36,557 nucleotides of DNA from JBAWVR01 sp037147155 (GTDB lineage: Bacteria; Patescibacteriota; Minisyncoccia; Phycocordibacterales; GWA1-40-21): contig JBAWVR010000003.1 of NCBI GenBank assembly GCA_037147155.1, positions 1 through 36,557 of the forward strand, in the 5' to 3' direction. The notes below the pieces were generated by a model. The model saw nothing but the letters and a program-made list of their open reading frames with translations. It had not been told where the DNA came from and made no database searches. Shown here in pieces: positions 21,915 to 29,267 of the stretch. Made by a program: the position numbers and the translations under genes. The number at the start of each line of letters is the position of its first letter. The stretch's first letter is position 1.

Positions 21915-22652
21915 TTACACTCCCCACTCTTTCTTAATCGCGTCCTCATCATCAGTACTCAAAGACTTGCGATACTTGGCACCCTTGGTACCTTTGACCC
22001 TAGCTTCACACTCAGCCCAAGTCTGATCTATATGAAACTGTCCATTAACCAAAGATAGATAAGAGTAAGCCTTGGCACCCGAGCGACTCTTGGCTTTAGC
22101 CAATTCTTCACGCACATTAATATCATGCACATCCACTGAATAATCTTTTTTCAAACCAGAAAATAATTTTGGCGGACGGCCAAAAGTAAAAGCTGTGGCA
22201 ATCTCGTCCACTCTTTCATTGCCCGGAATACCGGAGTGACCACTAACTTTTTGCCAGACAATCTTTTTACCATGGGCGTGTTTAGCTAGACCTTCCCACA
22301 ATTCGCGATTGGACACATCTTTCTTATCAATAGTTTGCCAACCTCGTGCCATCCAACCATAAACCCATTTAGTAATACCATTGATCACATAGGCCGAGTC
22401 AGTATGAATCACAATTTCTTTATCGGTGGCACCAATTTCTTTCAAAGCTTCTAGAGCGGCAGTAATCTCCATGCGATTGTTGGTTGTATGTTTATCACTA
22501 GCGCCTTTTTCCACAACTTCATTGGTGCGACTACCTTTAGGGAAAACTACCACAGCTCCCCAACCTCCAGGACCAGGATTACCAGAAGACGAACCGTCAC
22601 AAAAAACGATTATTTTATTCTCTACCATTTTATTTTTATATTCTTTTTCCAT
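21915..22652 (-). CDS. rnhA: Ribonuclease HI with C-terminal hybrid-binding-like domain
   Basis: 245 residues. Residues about 8-150 are the RNase HI domain, which cuts RNA in RNA-DNA hybrids. The four catalytic acids are visible in FCDGSSSGNPGPGGWG, NNRMEITAALEAL, IHTDSAYVING and NERVDEIATAF. The C-terminal 60 residues (YSYLSLVNGQFH, then TWAECEARVKGTKGAKYRKS) look like the hybrid-binding domain that usually sits at the N-terminus of eukaryotic and Bacillus-type RNase H1. The ATG 7 nt after TATAAT was chosen; the frame is open 34 codons upstream, but that part is the promoter hairpin. It leads an operon with comEC and the nuclease-like gene. Confidence 0.9.
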   Translation of the reverse strand: MEKEYKNKMVENKIIVFCDGSSSGNPGPGGWGAVVVFPKGSRTNEVVEKGASDKHTTNNRMEITAALEALKEIGATDKEIVIHTDSAYVINGITKWVYGWMARGWQTIDKKDVSNRELWEGLAKHAHGKKIVWQKVSGHSGIPGNERVDEIATAFTFGRPPKLFSGLKKDYSVDVHDINVREELAKAKSRSGAKAYSYLSLVNGQFHIDQTWAECEARVKGTKGAKYRKSLSTDDEDAIKKEWGV

Positions 22653-22659
22653 TGCGTGA

Positions 22660-22695
22660 ATTATAGCACGAAAAATTCGAGGACTCATCTCGTGC
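22660..22695 (-). repeat. Family B hairpin and -10 box of rnhA
   Basis: On the minus strand the arms GCACGA and TCGTGC (22666-22695) are followed at once by TATAAT (22660-22665), then 7 nt and the ATG. The lower stem and TTT side match other family B units, with G-C in place of C-G at the base, but the inner stem is degraded. The upstream CATGGCT also occurs before the unit at 14514. Confidence 0.55.
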
Positions 22696-22724
22696 CTAGC
22701 CATGAACTGAAAAAAAACAAAACA

Positions 22725-22746
22725 CCGCATCTCCTCCGAGATGCGG
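22725..22746 (-). terminator. Terminator of the 95-residue orphan gene
   Basis: Perfect 9-bp stem CCGCATCTC/GAGATGCGG with a CTCC loop. On the minus strand it is followed by TGTTTTGTTTTTTTT. It lies 20 bp after the stop. Confidence 0.93.
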
Positions 22747-22766
22747 GTTGCCAAGTGGATGATTCC

Positions 22767-23054
22767 TTACTTGGTTCTCTTCTTCGTCTTCTTGACTGGC
22801 GCCGTAGTGACTGGTGGTTTTTCGGCCGGGCCAATTTTCGCCAGGAATTCGCCCAGCTGCTTAACGCTGTTGGCGCGAACACATTGACGACCATTGAGAC
22901 TGATATTCATCGGGTGATCTTCTTCACCAAAGAATACCTTCACGGTGGCGTCATTTGAGCCGGCAAACAGGACATGCCCGAAGCCTCCCTCAGATGTAAA
23001 GCCCACAACCGTCAAACCGACTTCTACGCCGCACGCTTTAACAGTCTCTAACAT
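22767..23054 (-). CDS. Hypothetical protein, 95 residues, with basic tail
   Basis: A small soluble protein starting MLETVKACGVEVG. The N-terminal half is beta-rich (VGLTVVGFTSEGGFGHVLFAG, KVFFGEEDHPMNIS). A short helix (VKQLGEFLAKIG) and a Pro/Thr/Lys-rich tail ending TKKRTK follow; the tail could bind nucleic acid. No family is recognised. AGGAGA stands 9 nt before the ATG; an in-frame TTG 24 bp upstream was rejected. It has a perfect promoter with a palindrome in its spacer and a strong terminator, so it is a self-contained, probably regulated unit between rnhA and recJ. Confidence 0.6.
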   Translation of the reverse strand: MLETVKACGVEVGLTVVGFTSEGGFGHVLFAGSNDATVKVFFGEEDHPMNISLNGRQCVRANSVKQLGEFLAKIGPAEKPPVTTAPVKKTKKRTK

Positions 23055-23145
23055 GAGATCTTCTCCTGCAAGGTACAATTCTTTGCTTCCTTAATTTTTT
23101 ATATCTCTCAAACAATGAGAAACAATCAAGGGTTTGCTGTCAAAG

Positions 23146-23174
23146 ATAATACCTGTAATTACAGGTTTTGTCAA
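23146..23174 (-). promoter_or_regulatory. Canonical promoter with a 16-bp palindrome in the spacer
   Basis: On the minus strand TTGACA (23169-23174), exactly 17 bp, TATTAT (23146-23151). The spacer is almost wholly the perfect palindrome ACCTGTAATTACAGGT (23151-23166), the classic place for a repressor site. The leader to the ATG is about 85 nt. The -35 lies just past the recJ stop at 23178. Confidence 0.7.
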
Positions 23175-23177
23175 ATA

Positions 23178-24872
23178 CTACAGAACTTCGACAATCCTAA
23201 GTCTTTTCTCTGTCCTTCCGCGAAAAACATTTTTTTCCAAGTTCACCACCATGTCCACTTTATCACCCACTTTTAATTCTCTCCCCCACGAATCAGGCAG
23301 ACAGAAAAAAGCAATGGCCGTGACAGTACTTCGTCCGGTTTTAATAATTAATTCCGTATGATTCTTTTCTTTACCAAAAGCTTTAACAGAAACTAGTTCG
23401 GCCCCTTTGACCAAAAACACTGGCTTGGGATTACCCACACCAAACGGACGAAACTTTTCCAGATCTTGCCACAAACTTGGCACTAATTCTTCGGGACTAA
23501 TCACCGCATCAATTTCGAGCATGGCTGCTTCAATCGAACTAGCCACTTGTTCGTAAGCAATGTTTAGATGGTCCTCCAGCGTGTGTACGAGGTCGCTTGA
23601 GATAGTTAAACCTCCAGAGGCCTGATGTCCACCAAAATCCAAAATCACATCCTTGGGGACCAAATTCATGAGTTCCACCACATTGACCGAGGCATCAGCC
23701 CGACATGAAGCTTTGAGATTCTCTCCCCCTTCTCTACCCCAGACAAACACCGCGCCACCATTGGTTTCAAGAAGTGCATTAGCTACGAGTCCGAGTAGTC
23801 CTGGCTTCCAATCTGGATTGCCAATCACAATTACTTTTTTCTTTTCGGTATATCTCTCCTCCATAATCTTTCTCGCTTCTTTGGTAATAGCGGCTACCTG
23901 ACCTTTGCGTGAATTATTCAAATCTTCCAAGTGTTCCGCCCATTTATCACCCTCAAGCTCATCTGTGGCTACCAACATTTTGAAAGCATCTTCTGGCTCA
24001 CCAATACGAGAAGCAGCATTAATGCGTGGGGTCAAACTAAAACCAATATCATCTTCGGTCATGGTCTCCAACTCAATTTTCATCTTACGAAAGATCTTTT
24101 GTAGTCCAACGCGCGGAGTTTTGCGAATCACTTTCAAACCATAATACGCCAAAGCGCGATTCTCACCCAAAAGCGGCACCATATCTGACAAAGTGGCAAT
24201 CCCCACGACATCAAGCAGCCATTTCTCCCAGCCCGGCTTCAAACCAAAATCACGCTTTTGAATCAAAGCTTGAACCAATTTAAAAGCCACACCGGCTCCA
24301 CACAGTTCTTTAAAAGGATATTTAGAGTCCAGTCTTTTGGCATCAACTACCGCTACTGCGTGAGGTAGTTTTTCACCAGGCAGGTGGTGATCTGTAATAA
24401 TCAAATCTATTTTGTGTTTTTTAAGTAAATCCGCTTCTTCAATATCAGTAATTCCGCAATCTACTGTAATCACTAGTTTTACTTTCTCTTTTTCAAAACC
24501 ATCCACCGCTCCAGTATTCAAACCAAAACCTTCACGATGGCGATGTGGAATATAATTCGTAAAATTAGTGTAACCAATCTTGGTAAAAAAATTGTGCAAT
24601 ACCACACCACCCGGAATACCATCGGCATCGTAGTCGCTAAAAATTACAATTTTTTCTTGATTATCAATCGCCGAGTAAATTCTCTCCACCGCTTTGTCCA
24701 TATCTGGCAAAAGAAACGGATCATGCAAATCACGTTCATAATCTGGTGCAAAAAATTTCTCTGCCTCTTCATCGGTATTGATTCCTCTCTCACCAAGCAA
24801 AATCTGAATCAGAGAAGAATATTTCTCCAATCCCTTGGCAGTGCGACCGGCTCTGACACGATATTTAACCAT
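23178..24872 (-). CDS. recJ: Single-stranded-DNA-specific exonuclease RecJ
   Basis: 564 residues, normal length. RecJ degrades single-stranded DNA 5' to 3' in recombination and mismatch repair. The DHH-family motifs are present: FSDYDADGI (about 79-87), HRHREGFGL, TVDCGITD (about 140), ITDHHLPG (about 160), LCGAGVAFKL, and the DHHA1 part with LDFGGHQASGG. The C-terminal OB domain (FRPFGVGNPKPVF) is also complete. TATACT ends 6 nt before the ATG, so the mRNA is predicted leaderless. A role in handling incoming DNA with the adjacent comEC genes is plausible. Confidence 0.95.
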   Translation of the reverse strand: MVKYRVRAGRTAKGLEKYSSLIQILLGERGINTDEEAEKFFAPDYERDLHDPFLLPDMDKAVERIYSAIDNQEKIVIFSDYDADGIPGGVVLHNFFTKIGYTNFTNYIPHRHREGFGLNTGAVDGFEKEKVKLVITVDCGITDIEEADLLKKHKIDLIITDHHLPGEKLPHAVAVVDAKRLDSKYPFKELCGAGVAFKLVQALIQKRDFGLKPGWEKWLLDVVGIATLSDMVPLLGENRALAYYGLKVIRKTPRVGLQKIFRKMKIELETMTEDDIGFSLTPRINAASRIGEPEDAFKMLVATDELEGDKWAEHLEDLNNSRKGQVAAITKEARKIMEERYTEKKKVIVIGNPDWKPGLLGLVANALLETNGGAVFVWGREGGENLKASCRADASVNVVELMNLVPKDVILDFGGHQASGGLTISSDLVHTLEDHLNIAYEQVASSIEAAMLEIDAVISPEELVPSLWQDLEKFRPFGVGNPKPVFLVKGAELVSVKAFGKEKNHTELIIKTGRSTVTAIAFFCLPDSWGRELKVGDKVDMVVNLEKNVFRGRTEKRLRIVEVL

Positions 24873-24878
24873 GGAGAC

Positions 24879-24884
24879 AGTATA
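24879..24884 (-). promoter_or_regulatory. -10 box of recJ
   Basis: TATACT on the minus strand, 6 nt before the ATG; no SD. Confidence 0.5.
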
Positions 24885-24890
24885 GCACTT

Positions 24891-25883
24891 TTAATTAGAC
24901 TCCTTAACCAACTCCGGCTGATAGAAACTATTCAATTTATACGGCCAGTACTCTACCGTTTTTAACTTTTTGCCTTCTACTACCACATTCAAAATATTAC
25001 CTTTCATCGTTTCTTCAGAAAACGGTTGGTCAAAAACAAAGTTGCCGAGGCTATAGGTAATCCAGCCATCTTTATATTGAACTAAAGGTTCGGAAACATG
25101 CGGGTGATGCCCCACAATAATATCTGCCCCGCAATCAATGGCTTTTTCGGCCACGGTTTTTTGATAAGTATTTGACTCGGTCTTATACTCATCCCCCATA
25201 TGCAGTGATACCACCACCAAATCATTATCTGGACGAACATCCTGGACCATCTGACAGATTTTGTTTTGATCAATTTTTGCCACCCCTGGTTCATCTTTAT
25301 TTTTCTCCGTCCAAGTTTTACCAAAATCACTAAACGCCATCACTGCCACTTTAAGTTTTTTTACTTCAAAACTTTTAACAGTGTAAGCTTCGTCGTAGTT
25401 ATTTCCTCCACCGACATATTCCAGACTAGATGACGCGAGGCGTTTCAAGGTATCAACAAAAGCTGACTGGCAATAATCCATCATGTGATTATTGGCGACA
25501 GACACGGCATCAAAACCAACATCCGCCAAAACACTCGGTACGGTAGTCGCCATTTGGAAAGAATAGATTGAGCCACAAATATTTTTCTTGTCAGATACCG
25601 GGCCTTCGAGATTGCCAAACAACCAATCAAATTGATCGAGTGTCGATTGAATCTTGGCGAAAGGAAAATGATAATCGCCTCCCCCATTTTTCATAATGCT
25701 GATTTTTACACTACGGTCTAACATCATATCACCCACAAAACCAAGATGAATAATCTCAGGTTTAATTATCGCTGGTTTTATATTCTCATATACTATAACC
25801 TCACGCTTGTCTCTATTGGCCAAATATAAAATCCCCAGCAATAGGGAAAGAAAAATGACTATTAATAGCATATGGCGCTTCAT
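24891..25883 (-). CDS. CapA-like (PGA_cap) metallophosphoesterase
   Basis: 330 residues. A signal anchor (about 4-22) and then the CapA domain: GFVGDMMLDRSV (metal-binding start), FGNLEGPVSD, SVANNHMMDY, VVVSLHMGDEY, GHHPHVSEPL and YSLGNFVFDQ. In Bacillus, CapA belongs to the poly-gamma-glutamate export machinery; single CapA-like proteins elsewhere have unknown roles. No capB or capC is nearby, so capsule synthesis is not supported. The ATG is only 14 nt from the ATG of the divergent HIT gene. The recJ start lies 18 nt after its stop but has its own -10. Confidence 0.88.
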   Translation of the reverse strand: MKRHMLLIVIFLSLLLGILYLANRDKREVIVYENIKPAIIKPEIIHLGFVGDMMLDRSVKISIMKNGGGDYHFPFAKIQSTLDQFDWLFGNLEGPVSDKKNICGSIYSFQMATTVPSVLADVGFDAVSVANNHMMDYCQSAFVDTLKRLASSSLEYVGGGNNYDEAYTVKSFEVKKLKVAVMAFSDFGKTWTEKNKDEPGVAKIDQNKICQMVQDVRPDNDLVVVSLHMGDEYKTESNTYQKTVAEKAIDCGADIIVGHHPHVSEPLVQYKDGWITYSLGNFVFDQPFSEETMKGNILNVVVEGKKLKTVEYWPYKLNSFYQPELVKESN

Positions 25884-25897
25884 GTTATAATTATTTC
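25884..25897. promoter_or_regulatory. 14-bp intergenic space with two opposed -10 boxes
   Basis: Plus strand: TATAAT (25886-25891), 6 nt, ATG of the HIT gene. Minus strand: AATAAT (25890-25895), 6 nt, ATG of the capA-like gene. The -10 boxes overlap, and any -35 would lie inside the other gene. Confidence 0.55.
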
Positions 25898-26359
25898 ATG
25901 AATAAAGATAAAAAGAAAATTTTAAAGAAAAAACCGGCTTCGGACTGTGTATTTTGTAAGATAGTTTCTGGCGAAATACCTACTGATAGCAAGATTTACG
26001 AAGATAAATATGCCTTTGTTTTTCTCACGATTGCACCAGTCAACCCCGGACACGCTTTAGTTATACCCAAAAAACACTTCGCCAATATCTATGAATTTTC
26101 TGATGCCTATTTAACTAAGTTTGCTCCAACACTAAAAAAGGCGTCAATTGCAGTAAAGAAGTCAATGAACGCTGGTGGTATAAATGTTTTTATGAACAAC
26201 GATCATGCTGCCGGGCAAGCTGTCTTCCATGCTCATTGGCACATTGTCCCCCGCCACCAAGGTGACGGTCTAAAGGTTTGGGAAGTAGATAAAAAATACA
26301 AAGAAGGTGAAGCTAAAGAAGTGGCAAAGAAAATCAAAACTGCTTGGAAAGCAGAATAG
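25898..26359 (+). CDS. HIT-family nucleotide hydrolase/transferase
   Basis: 153 residues. CVFCKIVSGEIP (about 18-29), with a CxxC zinc pair typical of Hint-type members, then NPGHALVIPKKH and the catalytic histidine triad FHAHWHIVPR (about 110-119, H-x-H-x-H). NNDHAAGQAVFH is the usual lead-in. HIT proteins act on nucleoside phosphoramidates or dinucleoside polyphosphates. The Lys-rich start (MNKDKKKILKKK) is an addition to the usual N-terminus. Leaderless start; it ends in a terminator shared with pilB. Confidence 0.93.
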   Translation: MNKDKKKILKKKPASDCVFCKIVSGEIPTDSKIYEDKYAFVFLTIAPVNPGHALVIPKKHFANIYEFSDAYLTKFAPTLKKASIAVKKSMNAGGINVFMNNDHAAGQAVFHAHWHIVPRHQGDGLKVWEVDKKYKEGEAKEVAKKIKTAWKAE

Positions 26360-26396
26360 AAAAAACGGTCTGCTCTGCAGACCGTTTTTTCTATTC
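26354..26396. terminator. Shared bidirectional terminator containing both stop codons
   Basis: A 20-bp perfect stem from GAATAG..CTGC (26354-26373) to GCAG..CTATTC (26377-26396) with a 3-nt loop. The TAG of the HIT gene and the TAG of pilB both fall inside the stem, each as GAA-TAG. T-runs form on both strands. Confidence 0.92.
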
Positions 26397-28142
26397 TGTG
26401 ACCACTCTCAGAACCTCCTCAATAGTAGTTATTCCCTGAACACACTTAAATATTCCATCTTCAATCATTGTCATCATTCCTTCTTTCTTAGCCTGTTCTT
26501 CAATCTTCTGTGATGTCTCGCCCTTAATCACTAAATCACGAATAGTTGGTGACATCTTCAGCACTTCACTAATACAGACGCGACCCTTGTAACCATCTTT
26601 GAATTCAGTGTTTGGCACAGCTTTGCACATTTCCACAGTTTCCCAAGTCGCATCTTCTTTGACAATTTTTTCTGCCTTGAGATAACGCATAACATTGTCC
26701 AAGTTGGCCACCTTTTTTAATGATTCAATCTCGGCGGCGTTTAATTTGTATTTTTCTTTACTTGGGGCCAGTTTACGAATCAAGCGTTGACCAATAGCTA
26801 CATCGAGGGTAGAGACGAGTAGAAAAGGTTCAATCTTCATATCCATCATGCGAGGAATAGTACCAGCGGCGGAGTTGGTGTGAAGTGTGGAGAGGACCAA
26901 GTGACCAGTCAGAGCAGCATTCACTGCCAAAGAAGCGGTTTCATTATCGCGGATTTCACCTACCATTATAATGTCTGGATCCTGACGCACAAGAGAGCGC
27001 AAGCCGTTGGAGAAAGTAAATCCGATTTCTGGTTTGACCTGAGTTTGATTAACTCTCTGCATTTGATATTCAATTGGATCTTCAATGGTCGCAATGTTCA
27101 CATCGGTCTCATTCAAAATATCTAAAATAGTATACAGGGTGGTAGTTTTACCGGAACCAGTCGGACCAGTGGTGAGGATCATGCCGTTAGCCTTTTTGGT
27201 CGCTTCATAAATACGCTCTAGTGATTCACCATGAAAACCCATCGCTTCCAAAGTAAAACCAGAGACTGATTCACGCAACAAACGCATAACTGTTTTCTCT
27301 CCATAGTAGGTAGGTATCATAGACACACGGAAAGAAACTTTTTCGTTGGTGAGTTCTACTTTGAAACGTCCATCTTGAGGCAAACGCTTTTCGTCGAGTT
27401 TAAGGTTGGCCAAAACTTTGATACGGGCAGTCACACTTTCAGCTGCGTTTTTTGGCAACACCATCGCATCATGAAGCATACCGTCGATACGATAGCGGAC
27501 AAGAACTTTATCTTCTAATACTTCAATGTGAATATCTGATGCGCCTTGTAGGATAGCGTGTTTCAAAAGCGTGTCGACAATGCGGACAACTGGCAAATCT
27601 TCAGCTAATTTCTTCAAATCCTTCTCACCCAATTCTGGAGCACCAGCCTCCGAAGCCATTTTCAAAGTCTGAGCATCTTGTTGAATCAAATCACCAAACT
27701 CCGCTTTCAAACTTTTTTGGTACTGTAGTAAAGAATTTTTTATAGAATCCCCATCGGTCAGACGCACCAACAGTTTTACACCAACTTTTTTCTTGATAAA
27801 GTCGAGTGAGACCAAATCCCCTACATCAAGCATAGCCACCTCTAAAGAGTCAGGATTTTTCTTGTAAGCAATAACATTGTTTTTGCGAGCAATCGGTTCC
27901 GGGATCAGAGATAAGACTTCAAACGGAATTTTTTCATCTTTCAAACTCACAAAAGGTACACCCAAAATATAAGCTTTGGTACGTCGCAGATCATCATCGG
28001 TCATTTTACCCTTGGAGATTAACATATCCGAAAGACTCTGGCCCTTCTCTAGAGCTTCTTTGGCAATAGCATCCAAATCTGTCTTGGACACCAAGCCGGA
28101 ATCGGCAATGAACTCCTGCAGTTGTTTATCTTGAATGATCAT
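26391..28142 (-). CDS. pilB: Type IV pilus assembly ATPase PilB/GspE
   Basis: 583 residues, normal length. The hexameric ATPase that powers pilus extension, working on PilC. An N-terminal MshEN domain (about 10-140, SLIPEPIARKNNVIAY) is followed by the N2 part (GASDIHIEVLEDKVLVRYRI), Walker A GPTGSGKTTT (about 327-336), the Asp box (IATIEDPIEY), Walker B DPDIIMVGEIRD, and the His box TGHLVLSTLHTN. The usual zinc-binding CxxC pairs are absent: where most members have LCP.C this one has KLAPSKEKY. The promoter (TATAAT, 28169-28174) gives a short leader of about 20 nt. Confidence 0.96.
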   Translation of the reverse strand: MIIQDKQLQEFIADSGLVSKTDLDAIAKEALEKGQSLSDMLISKGKMTDDDLRRTKAYILGVPFVSLKDEKIPFEVLSLIPEPIARKNNVIAYKKNPDSLEVAMLDVGDLVSLDFIKKKVGVKLLVRLTDGDSIKNSLLQYQKSLKAEFGDLIQQDAQTLKMASEAGAPELGEKDLKKLAEDLPVVRIVDTLLKHAILQGASDIHIEVLEDKVLVRYRIDGMLHDAMVLPKNAAESVTARIKVLANLKLDEKRLPQDGRFKVELTNEKVSFRVSMIPTYYGEKTVMRLLRESVSGFTLEAMGFHGESLERIYEATKKANGMILTTGPTGSGKTTTLYTILDILNETDVNIATIEDPIEYQMQRVNQTQVKPEIGFTFSNGLRSLVRQDPDIIMVGEIRDNETASLAVNAALTGHLVLSTLHTNSAAGTIPRMMDMKIEPFLLVSTLDVAIGQRLIRKLAPSKEKYKLNAAEIESLKKVANLDNVMRYLKAEKIVKEDATWETVEMCKAVPNTEFKDGYKGRVCISEVLKMSPTIRDLVIKGETSQKIEEQAKKEGMMTMIEDGIFKCVQGITTIEEVLRVVTE

Positions 28143-28168
28143 AAATAGTTTTGTAAATTACTTCTGTA

Positions 28169-28174
28169 ATTATA
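28169..28174 (-). promoter_or_regulatory. -10 box of pilB
   Basis: TATAAT on the minus strand, 26 nt before the ATG, so unlike several neighbours this mRNA has a short leader. Confidence 0.5.
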
Positions 28175-28194
28175 TCAGATTATTGATTCAGACA

Positions 28195-28273
28195 AAAGAA
28201 AACAGACGGGTTTCGCGTGCCTAAAACAAATAATAATTTGTTCGGCCAAGAGCGAAACCCGTCTGTTTTCTTT
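28195..28273 (-). terminator. Long branched terminator after the second surface operon
   Basis: Outer arms AAGAAAACAGACGGGTTTCG and its complement pair over 21 bp. Inside is a second hairpin (AACAAAT/ATTTGTT). On the minus strand it ends CTGTTTTCTTTTG. It separates the surface operon from pilB. Confidence 0.88.
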
Positions 28274-28277
28274 GTAA

Positions 28278-29255
28278 TTATTCCACCCCAGTCACTTTTA
28301 GTATTCTTCCTCCAGTCACAGCTGCGCAATCTCCCCAAGCCGAAGATCTAACCCAGACGTACTTGATTCCAGATTGTGTCAAATAGCCTGTGTAATAGCC
28401 ATTAATTGATGTATCCATCCAATCGTCTGTTGTTAGTTTACTTCCATCCGGGAAAATGATTTCATCACGCACACCCTGAGTACAAGTAACCGGATCAGCG
28501 TCTCCATTATCGCCCCAAAGGTTCCAATAGTTTATTCCCATTTTAAGGGTTATGTTATTATTTCCAACAACAAGCTTTCCTGAAGACCAATTAGCCAAAG
28601 CAGTTTGGTTTACATATGTATCTGTGACATAACCAGTAGATCTTTTATGATTGATGACGACATTAAGGTTTGGTGTGTTAACACACTTGGTTGTACCATC
28701 TATACAGACTTTGTAACTAGTAAAAACAGTTTTTCCATAGAGCCAACAAGTAAAGACATCTTTACCACTGATATCATCATAGGCCACAACGTAGCCTTTT
28801 TTATAACTATTTGTGGAAGCAATACCCTCACAAAATGTTTGAGCGGTTGGAATACTACCGCTGGTTTCTATTTCCTTATTACTAAAATAAACAAAATCTG
28901 GACCAAGGTCGGCTGGAGGGGTAATGTTTTCTTGAACAGCTGGGGTCTTCCAACTCGCCACGCCGTTGGCGTCGGATGTCAAGACTTTTCCAGCTCCTTG
29001 AGATCCATTGATTATGGTAGTGGTTCCCACAATAAGAACATTCCCTTTGACTTGAAGCTTGGCTAATTCATTGCCCAAAATATTTTCTCCAAGGATTAAG
29101 TTACCAACTTTAATTTGCTGATTTGCACCTACATTGAGTGGAGCGGCTACGTTTTTATCTGGCGCTGGGGCTGTTGGACCAGTCCAGGCATAGATATAGC
29201 CGATACCAAAAACAAATATTGAAAGGAGTAAGAGTGATTTAAAAGTGTTTTTCAT
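28278..29255 (-). CDS. Secreted protein of the YAWTGPT family (short form)
   Basis: 325 residues. A signal peptide (MKNTFKSLLLLSIFVFGIGY), then the family start YAWTGPTAPAP, a PLNVG segment, and QIKVGNLILGENIL. A short tail-fibre-like part (AKLQVKGNVLIVG, AGKVLTSDANGVASW) is followed by a Cys-containing C-terminal domain (about 130-325) that is not shared with the paralog at 30568. Probably cell-surface or pilus-associated; no enzyme motif. It is second gene of a two-gene operon, 12 nt after the WSDNIGW protein. Confidence 0.7.
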   Translation of the reverse strand: MKNTFKSLLLLSIFVFGIGYIYAWTGPTAPAPDKNVAAPLNVGANQQIKVGNLILGENILGNELAKLQVKGNVLIVGTTTIINGSQGAGKVLTSDANGVASWKTPAVQENITPPADLGPDFVYFSNKEIETSGSIPTAQTFCEGIASTNSYKKGYVVAYDDISGKDVFTCWLYGKTVFTSYKVCIDGTTKCVNTPNLNVVINHKRSTGYVTDTYVNQTALANWSSGKLVVGNNNITLKMGINYWNLWGDNGDADPVTCTQGVRDEIIFPDGSKLTTDDWMDTSINGYYTGYLTQSGIKYVWVRSSAWGDCAAVTGGRILKVTGVE

Positions 29256-29267
29256 ATTTATTAATGA

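Noticed and set aside
25898..26359. Poly-gamma-glutamate capsule locus
   Set aside because: A CapA-like protein is present but no CapB or CapC; the neighbours are HIT and recJ, so capsule synthesis is not supported.
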